DNA of 64,000 nt, taken from assembly GCA_044227505.1 (NCBI GenBank), contig JBGAWP010000012.1:1-64000 (forward strand), written 5' to 3'. Position numbers and translations under genes: made by a program. Positions 59,935 through 64,000 of this stretch are shown one piece after another (positions within the stretch are counted from its first letter, which is position 1; each line of letters starts with the position of its first letter). The DNA is from UBA7236 sp044227505. Lineage in GTDB: Bacteria > Bacteroidota > Bacteroidia > Chitinophagales > BACL12. A model generated the notes under the pieces. It ran no database searches. It saw only the letters and a list, made by a program, of their open reading frames with translations, and was not told the DNA's origin.

Positions 59935-61782
59935 ATGCAAAGATTTTTTTTACTGATTCCACTGATAATTTTTGCATTTAGTTTAAATGCACAAGTAAGT
60001 TCAATAAAAGGTGCCGAAAAAATATCTGCTGTATTAACAATTCGTTCAGCACCATTGCGCGATCTCCCAACTGCAAATCAAAATTTTACTGATAATCAAT
60101 TGATCAGAACTAATGAAAGTCTTGATCAAAAAAACATAGGTGTTTTAAAAAATTATCCCTATTCTTATTCCCATGATTTGGGATTGCAGCGAGTTGCCGG
60201 GGATACAATTACTGTTATTGATTCCATATCAATATGGCAAGGATTAAATTCAAATGTTGATCCATCAGATAATACGCTCGCCGTAAGTGCAAATTATGTG
60301 GTACAAATGACAAATAATATTTCCAATTCCATTATGAATGTTTGGGACAAATCAGGAAATTTATTAGTGAATAAAATTAATACAGAAGATATTTCCGGTT
60401 TGGGTGATTATGGCGATCCTAATATTATTTATGATAGACGCGCGGATAGATTTGTATTCTGTGCATTGGATGCCTATTCCTACAGCAAATTAGTTGTCTG
60501 TATTTCCGAAACAGGAGACCCTTCAGGAACATGGTTGGGATATTTATTAAGTTTTGCAAACGGATTCCCCGATTATCCGAAAATTGCTGTTTGGGGTGAT
60601 GGATATTATATTACCACAAATTCGAATGAACCTACAATTTGGGCATTAAAAAGAGATGAACTTCTCTCGGGAGTTGCCGTGGGCAATGCACAAAAATTTG
60701 AGCTTGATAGACTAGGTACTATTGGTTTTCAATCTGCTTCACCAGTAACAGAAACAGGAATAAATCCTCCACCCGAAAATGCTCCAGCCATGTTTATGCG
60801 CGTTGCAGATGATGCTTGGTTTGGTATAGATTCTGATCACCTCGAAATATTTTTTGTTTCTATTAATTGGGAGGATGAAACATTGTCGGAACTTACAAAT
60901 TCTTTTAATATTTCAACAATTCCTTACGATAGTAAAATGTGTGGGTTCGATAGTTGGGAATGTATCCCGCAACCTGCTTCTGCTGTTAAGTTGGATCCAT
61001 TAAGCGATATTGTTATGGATAAAGTGCAATATTTAAATTTTCAAGATCATGAAACAATAGTCTGCTCCCATGTTTGCCGAGCATATACTGCAGGTTATGC
61101 AGGGATAAGATGGTATGAATTAAGAAAATATCCGACACAAGAATGGGAAATATATCAACAAGGTACATTTGCACCTGACGATAGCAATTACAGATTTATG
61201 CCATCTATCTCCATGAATGATTTAGGTACAATTGCATTGGGTTATAATATTTCTTCGCCGAAGGTATTTCCTGGAATTCGGATAACAGGAAGAACAGCAT
61301 GCGACTCATTAAATATTATGACAGCACCTGAATTTAATGCGGTTGAGGGCACGGGTGCAAATTCTTATAACAGGTATGGTGATTATAACAATATGGTTGC
61401 TGACCCTTTTGATGGGTCTTTCTGGTTTACTTCAAATTACAATCCTTCTTCCAGCTGGAAAACCAAAATTGTTCATTTTAATATCGATTCCTGTGATCTG
61501 AAAAGTACAGAAACTCCTGTACTTGAGAATAGTATTGTAATTGGACCAAACCCGGTATCTGATCAGTTAAACTTGACATTAAATTCAGACATAACCGAAA
61601 ATATTGAAGTAAAAATATTTGATATTTTAGGTCAGCTTATTTATCGGGAAATAATCTATGTTGAAAAAGGAATAAATACCATGGTTCTTGATTTTCAATT
61701 AATTGCAAATGGTACATATTTATTAAGTGTTAATATTAATGGCAAAGAACAAAGTGAAAAAATAATTGTGCAACACAATTAA
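59935..61782 (+). CDS. Secreted T9SS protein of unknown function
   Basis: The 615 residues have a signal peptide (MQRFFLLIPLIIFAFSLNA). A long globular part follows with WQGLNSNVDPSDNTLAVSAN, GDYGDPNIIYDRRADRFVF and YNRYGDYNNMVADPFDGSFW, a pattern of WD40-like or sialidase-type propeller proteins in this phylum. A type A T9SS sorting domain ends it (VIGPNPVSDQLNLTLNS, NGTYLLSVNINGKEQSEKI). It is exported to the surface or released; the substrate is unknown. Confidence 0.88.
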   Translation: MQRFFLLIPLIIFAFSLNAQVSSIKGAEKISAVLTIRSAPLRDLPTANQNFTDNQLIRTNESLDQKNIGVLKNYPYSYSHDLGLQRVAGDTITVIDSISIWQGLNSNVDPSDNTLAVSANYVVQMTNNISNSIMNVWDKSGNLLVNKINTEDISGLGDYGDPNIIYDRRADRFVFCALDAYSYSKLVVCISETGDPSGTWLGYLLSFANGFPDYPKIAVWGDGYYITTNSNEPTIWALKRDELLSGVAVGNAQKFELDRLGTIGFQSASPVTETGINPPPENAPAMFMRVADDAWFGIDSDHLEIFFVSINWEDETLSELTNSFNISTIPYDSKMCGFDSWECIPQPASAVKLDPLSDIVMDKVQYLNFQDHETIVCSHVCRAYTAGYAGIRWYELRKYPTQEWEIYQQGTFAPDDSNYRFMPSISMNDLGTIALGYNISSPKVFPGIRITGRTACDSLNIMTAPEFNAVEGTGANSYNRYGDYNNMVADPFDGSFWFTSNYNPSSSWKTKIVHFNIDSCDLKSTETPVLENSIVIGPNPVSDQLNLTLNSDITENIEVKIFDILGQLIYREIIYVEKGINTMVLDFQLIANGTYLLSVNINGKEQSEKIIVQHN

Positions 61783-61820
61783 AAAAAAATGTCTTCTGAT
61801 CATTGCGATCAAAAGACATT
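61782..61820 (-). terminator. Terminator of the leftward PorT-like gene
   Basis: AATGTCTTCTGATC (61788-61801) and GATCAAAAGACATT (61807-61820) form a 14-bp stem with one mismatch and a 5-nt loop. On the minus strand it is followed by a run of nine T ending at the T9SS stop codon. The plus-strand side has no T run. Confidence 0.82.
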
Positions 61821-61848
61821 CATCTATATTTGTTGAGAACAAATTAAT

Positions 61849-62424
61849 TTAAAATTTCAATCCTGCATTTATAAATGCATAGTGTGCTTTTCCATCAAAA
61901 TCGTTTTTAAAGAGATCTGCAGTATTAAAATTGTAACCCATATCCAGTGAGAGGAATAAAACATCAACACCAGCACCTACAACTCCATTTACTCTTACCG
62001 CACTAAAATCATCGCGTGTAAAATCAAATTCATTTAAGGGTACATCAAGTAAACATGCAATTTCCGGTCCGGCATAAATACGAACATCCACCAACCTGTC
62101 AACTACCGGAACCAAACTTACTCCCAAATAAATGGGCACATTAATATAATTAAATTTAATGTCATCAGACTGGAATACATCAGTAGCATCAAATCCTGAA
62201 AAATTTGTTTTCACCATTTGATACTCCATGCCAACCTGGCCATATAATAATTCTCCGAATCTGATAAAGGTACCTGCCTGGAAACCTGACCGAGAGTCGG
62301 ACTCCAAATCCGGTGACTTCATATTTACATTTGCAAAATTCGGTCCCGCATAAAGCCCAAGATCAATTTGTGAATATGCTGTTGCGCTTAAAAAGAGCAA
62401 GGAAGCAAATAAGTATTTTTTCAT
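61849..62424 (-). CDS. PorT-like outer-membrane beta-barrel protein
   Basis: The 191 residues start with a signal peptide (MKKYLFASLLFLSATAYS). An eight-stranded barrel pattern follows, with alternating hydrophobic residues ending in F: DLGLYAGPNFANVNMKS, GFQAGTFIRFGELLYGQVGMEY, YINVPIYLGVSL, VRIYAGPEIACLL, VDVLFLSLDMGYNF and AFINAGLKF. This is the outer-membrane-beta-barrel (OMP_b-brl_2/PorT-like) family. PorT itself is part of T9SS, but similar barrels have other roles. Confidence 0.88.
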   Translation of the reverse strand: MKKYLFASLLFLSATAYSQIDLGLYAGPNFANVNMKSPDLESDSRSGFQAGTFIRFGELLYGQVGMEYQMVKTNFSGFDATDVFQSDDIKFNYINVPIYLGVSLVPVVDRLVDVRIYAGPEIACLLDVPLNEFDFTRDDFSAVRVNGVVGAGVDVLFLSLDMGYNFNTADLFKNDFDGKAHYAFINAGLKF

Positions 62425-62652
62425 AACGTTTAATTTTCTGAAATCATTAATAAAAGGTGGAAAAACTATGCCACAAACTATACAGAGTTCGTCAAACCGT
62501 TGCCCCTGCTAGGTTTCAGATGCATTTGCAACCGTATTTATCATTGTTTAGAATACCAAAATCGTGGAATTTTTTCCCTTATCGGCAACATAATTCCAAT
62601 AAGAATTTGTTGACTATCGAATAGTTGATCAAAGTAAAATAATTGTAACCCG

Positions 62653-62660
62653 TATTTTTG
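62653..62660 (+). promoter_or_regulatory. -7 promoter element of cinA
   Basis: TATTTTTG fits TAnnTTTG and stands 13 nt before the ATG at 62674, leaving a leader of only a few bases. A -33-like TTG (62625-62627) is 25 nt upstream, longer than the usual 20. Confidence 0.5.
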
Positions 62661-62673
62661 TGAAAATTTATTT

Positions 62674-63921
62674 ATGCGCGCAGTAATAATTAGTATTGGT
62701 GATGAAATTTTAAACGGGACTACAGTTAACACAAATGCAAGTTTTATCTCCGGTGTGATACAACCACTGGGGATTGAAATATTTGAGGTGCTGGCAATTG
62801 CCGATAACGCAGCGCATATTGAAGATACCCTATCTCATTATTCAGGCAAAGTGGAGTTTATTTTTATAACAGGCGGACTTGGCCCAACAAAAGATGACAT
62901 CACTAAAAAAACTTTGTGCACATTTTTCAAAAGTAAACTGGTATTTCATGAAGATATTTTATTGCGATTAAAAGCGGCATTTGAAAAAAGAAATATTCCG
63001 TTTACGGAAAACAATCATGATCAGGCAATGTATCCAGATAATTGTGTCATATTAAAAAATAATTTGGGAACAGCACAAGGAATGTGGTTCCAGCATGATC
63101 ATACTTCTGTTATTTCATTACCCGGTGTTCCTTTTGAAATGAAGGGGTTAATGTTGGATGAAGTAATTCCTAAATTAAAAAAGGACTTTCAGTTTCCCAA
63201 CATTGTAAATAAACATATTATGACCAGCGGAATGAGTGAAAGTCTGGTTGCAAAAAAAATAGAAATTATTGAGAGCCGATTACCGGATAATATTTCTTTG
63301 GCTTTTTTACCTTCCCCGGGAGTTGTGAAATTGCGACTTACTGCCAAAGGAGATAACCTTCCGGAATTAGAGAAATTATTACAGTCATTTAAAAAAGACA
63401 TTCAACTTGAATTGGGCAATTTTGTTTATGGGGAGGAGGCAGTTTTACTTGAAGAATTTATTGGTACACAATTGAAATCAAACAATTTAACCCTTTCTAC
63501 AGCTGAAAGTTGTACCGGGGGTAAGATAGCCCATAAGATCACCGGGATAGCCGGGGCCTCCGAATATTTCAAAGGTTCGGTAGTTACCTATACCAAGGAA
63601 TTAAAAATGAAGCTTTTGCAGGTGAAGGAGGAAACGCTGCAACAATTCGGTGCTGTTAGTGAACAAACAGTGAGTGAAATGTTAGACGGAGCTCATCAAT
63701 TACTAAACACCGATTTCGTGATCGCCGTTTCAGGAAATGCAGGCCCTGGTAGCGATGGGGATACTGCGCCTGTCGGTACTATATTTATTGGAGTATCCGG
63801 AATGGGGAAAAAGTCGATAAAAAAGTATTTTTTCAACAAGAACCGTGACATAAATATTGAATATGCATGCATGTTTGCATTACATGATATGCGCATTCTG
63901 TTAGCCGATTGCCTTGGTTAA
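62674..63921 (+). CDS. cinA: CinA-family nicotinamide-nucleotide amidase/damage-inducible protein
   Basis: The 415 residues have the full-length CinA plan. The N-terminal MoCF/COG1058 ADP-ribose-pyrophosphatase-like domain (about 1-170) opens ISIGDEILNGTTVNTNASFI with FITGGLGPTKDDIT. A linker follows, then the C-terminal amidase-like domain (about 255-410) with LSTAESCTGGKIAHKITGIAGAS and the lysine-containing AVSGNAGPG region. It removes NMN or related pyridine nucleotides and links to competence in Gram-positives. It is the last full gene in the window. Confidence 0.94.
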   Translation: MRAVIISIGDEILNGTTVNTNASFISGVIQPLGIEIFEVLAIADNAAHIEDTLSHYSGKVEFIFITGGLGPTKDDITKKTLCTFFKSKLVFHEDILLRLKAAFEKRNIPFTENNHDQAMYPDNCVILKNNLGTAQGMWFQHDHTSVISLPGVPFEMKGLMLDEVIPKLKKDFQFPNIVNKHIMTSGMSESLVAKKIEIIESRLPDNISLAFLPSPGVVKLRLTAKGDNLPELEKLLQSFKKDIQLELGNFVYGEEAVLLEEFIGTQLKSNNLTLSTAESCTGGKIAHKITGIAGASEYFKGSVVTYTKELKMKLLQVKEETLQQFGAVSEQTVSEMLDGAHQLLNTDFVIAVSGNAGPGSDGDTAPVGTIFIGVSGMGKKSIKKYFFNKNRDINIEYACMFALHDMRILLADCLG

Positions 63922-63944
63922 GCGTTATAAAGGCAGTAATTTTG
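63914..63944 (+). promoter_or_regulatory. Promoter for a gene beyond the window end
   Basis: A -33 TTG (63914-63916, inside the cinA tail), a 20-nt spacer and TAATTTTG (63937-63944) match the Bacteroidota promoter exactly. The remaining 56 nt show no start codon I can support, so the gene starts outside the window. Confidence 0.6.
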
Positions 63945-64000
63945 CGGAAAGTGTTAAATAGCCGGGGCAACCTATTGCCAACAATAATTTTAACGATAAA

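Noticed and set aside
1..64000. tRNA, rRNA, insertion sequence or prophage
   Set aside because: No cloverleaf-like sequence, rRNA segment, transposase, integrase or phage structural gene could be recognised on either strand.

Overview
The window is a draft-assembly stretch (10 Ns at 479-488) from a Bacteroidota member, probably an uncultured Chitinophagales/Sphingobacteriia-type organism. The signs are low GC, promoters with the Bacteroidota -7 element TAnnTTTG, a SusC/SusD pair, three secreted proteins ending in type IX secretion (T9SS) sorting domains, a PorT-like barrel protein, and many families typical of this phylum (DoxX, SRPBCC/AHSA1, PhnB-type VOC, YdeI, DUF1801). No rRNA, tRNA, phage, transposase or CRISPR array was recognised.

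Region 1 (1-14.1 kb) is a run of small, mostly rightward accessory genes. It holds an ArsR repressor with a tandem SRPBCC protein, and beside it the cut-off start of a second ArsR-like gene at the assembly gap. TfoX-N, DoxX, DUF4287, YdeI, VOC, a DJ-1/AraC regulator, SRPBCC, VOC, RibD/DHFR-like, DUF1801 and a zinc/HhH protein follow, then a large flotillin-like SPFH protein. A VOC - YCII (DGPF) - ECF42-type sigma factor module and a membrane-anchored protein of unknown function close the region. The intergenic DNA here carries heptanucleotide repeat arrays, and a 37-bp box shared by two promoters.

Region 2 (14.3-38.6 kb) is a stress-tolerance and reactive-sulfur island. It starts with a P2A-type cation ATPase broken by a frameshift in its GDGVND hinge, then Hsp20, an HPF/RaiA-like protein, FtsH, a CbpA-type DnaJ, two small baeRF-like proteins and two paralogous short AraC regulators with an HMA-like N-terminus. 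A Thivi_2564 membrane protein, an iron-permease-like protein and a repeat-rich secreted protein come next. The last part has an FAD/Rieske oxidoreductase, a DUF2383 helical-bundle protein and a Crp/Fnr regulator, and then a long rightward gene train: metallo-beta-lactamase/rhodanese (persulfide dioxygenase type), DUF6132, a kelch-like secreted protein, rhodanese, peroxiredoxin, rhodanese, small membrane proteins, Dps, OsmC, thioredoxin and a rhodanese lipoprotein. Two promoters just after the Crp/Fnr gene carry similar GTAAC-N4-GTnnC sites at the same distance from the -7 element.

Region 3 (38.6-53.8 kb) is a cell-envelope region: a lipoprotein with an embedded TonB-C-like segment, a small DNA-binding protein, a giant thioester-containing alpha-2-macroglobulin lipoprotein, a GT-C-like membrane protein, an SGNH hydrolase, a repeat protein and penicillin-binding protein 1C. 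Between the convergent GT-C and SGNH genes lies an unusual pair of tandem arrays (28-nt and 26-nt units) that look like diverged mirror images around a 13-bp perfect inverted repeat.

Region 4 (53.8-64 kb) holds a SusD/SusC pair, a DUF4197 protein, a small unknown protein, a T9SS-secreted protein, a PorT-like barrel and CinA. All functional calls come from reading the sequence and family knowledge; no database search was run.
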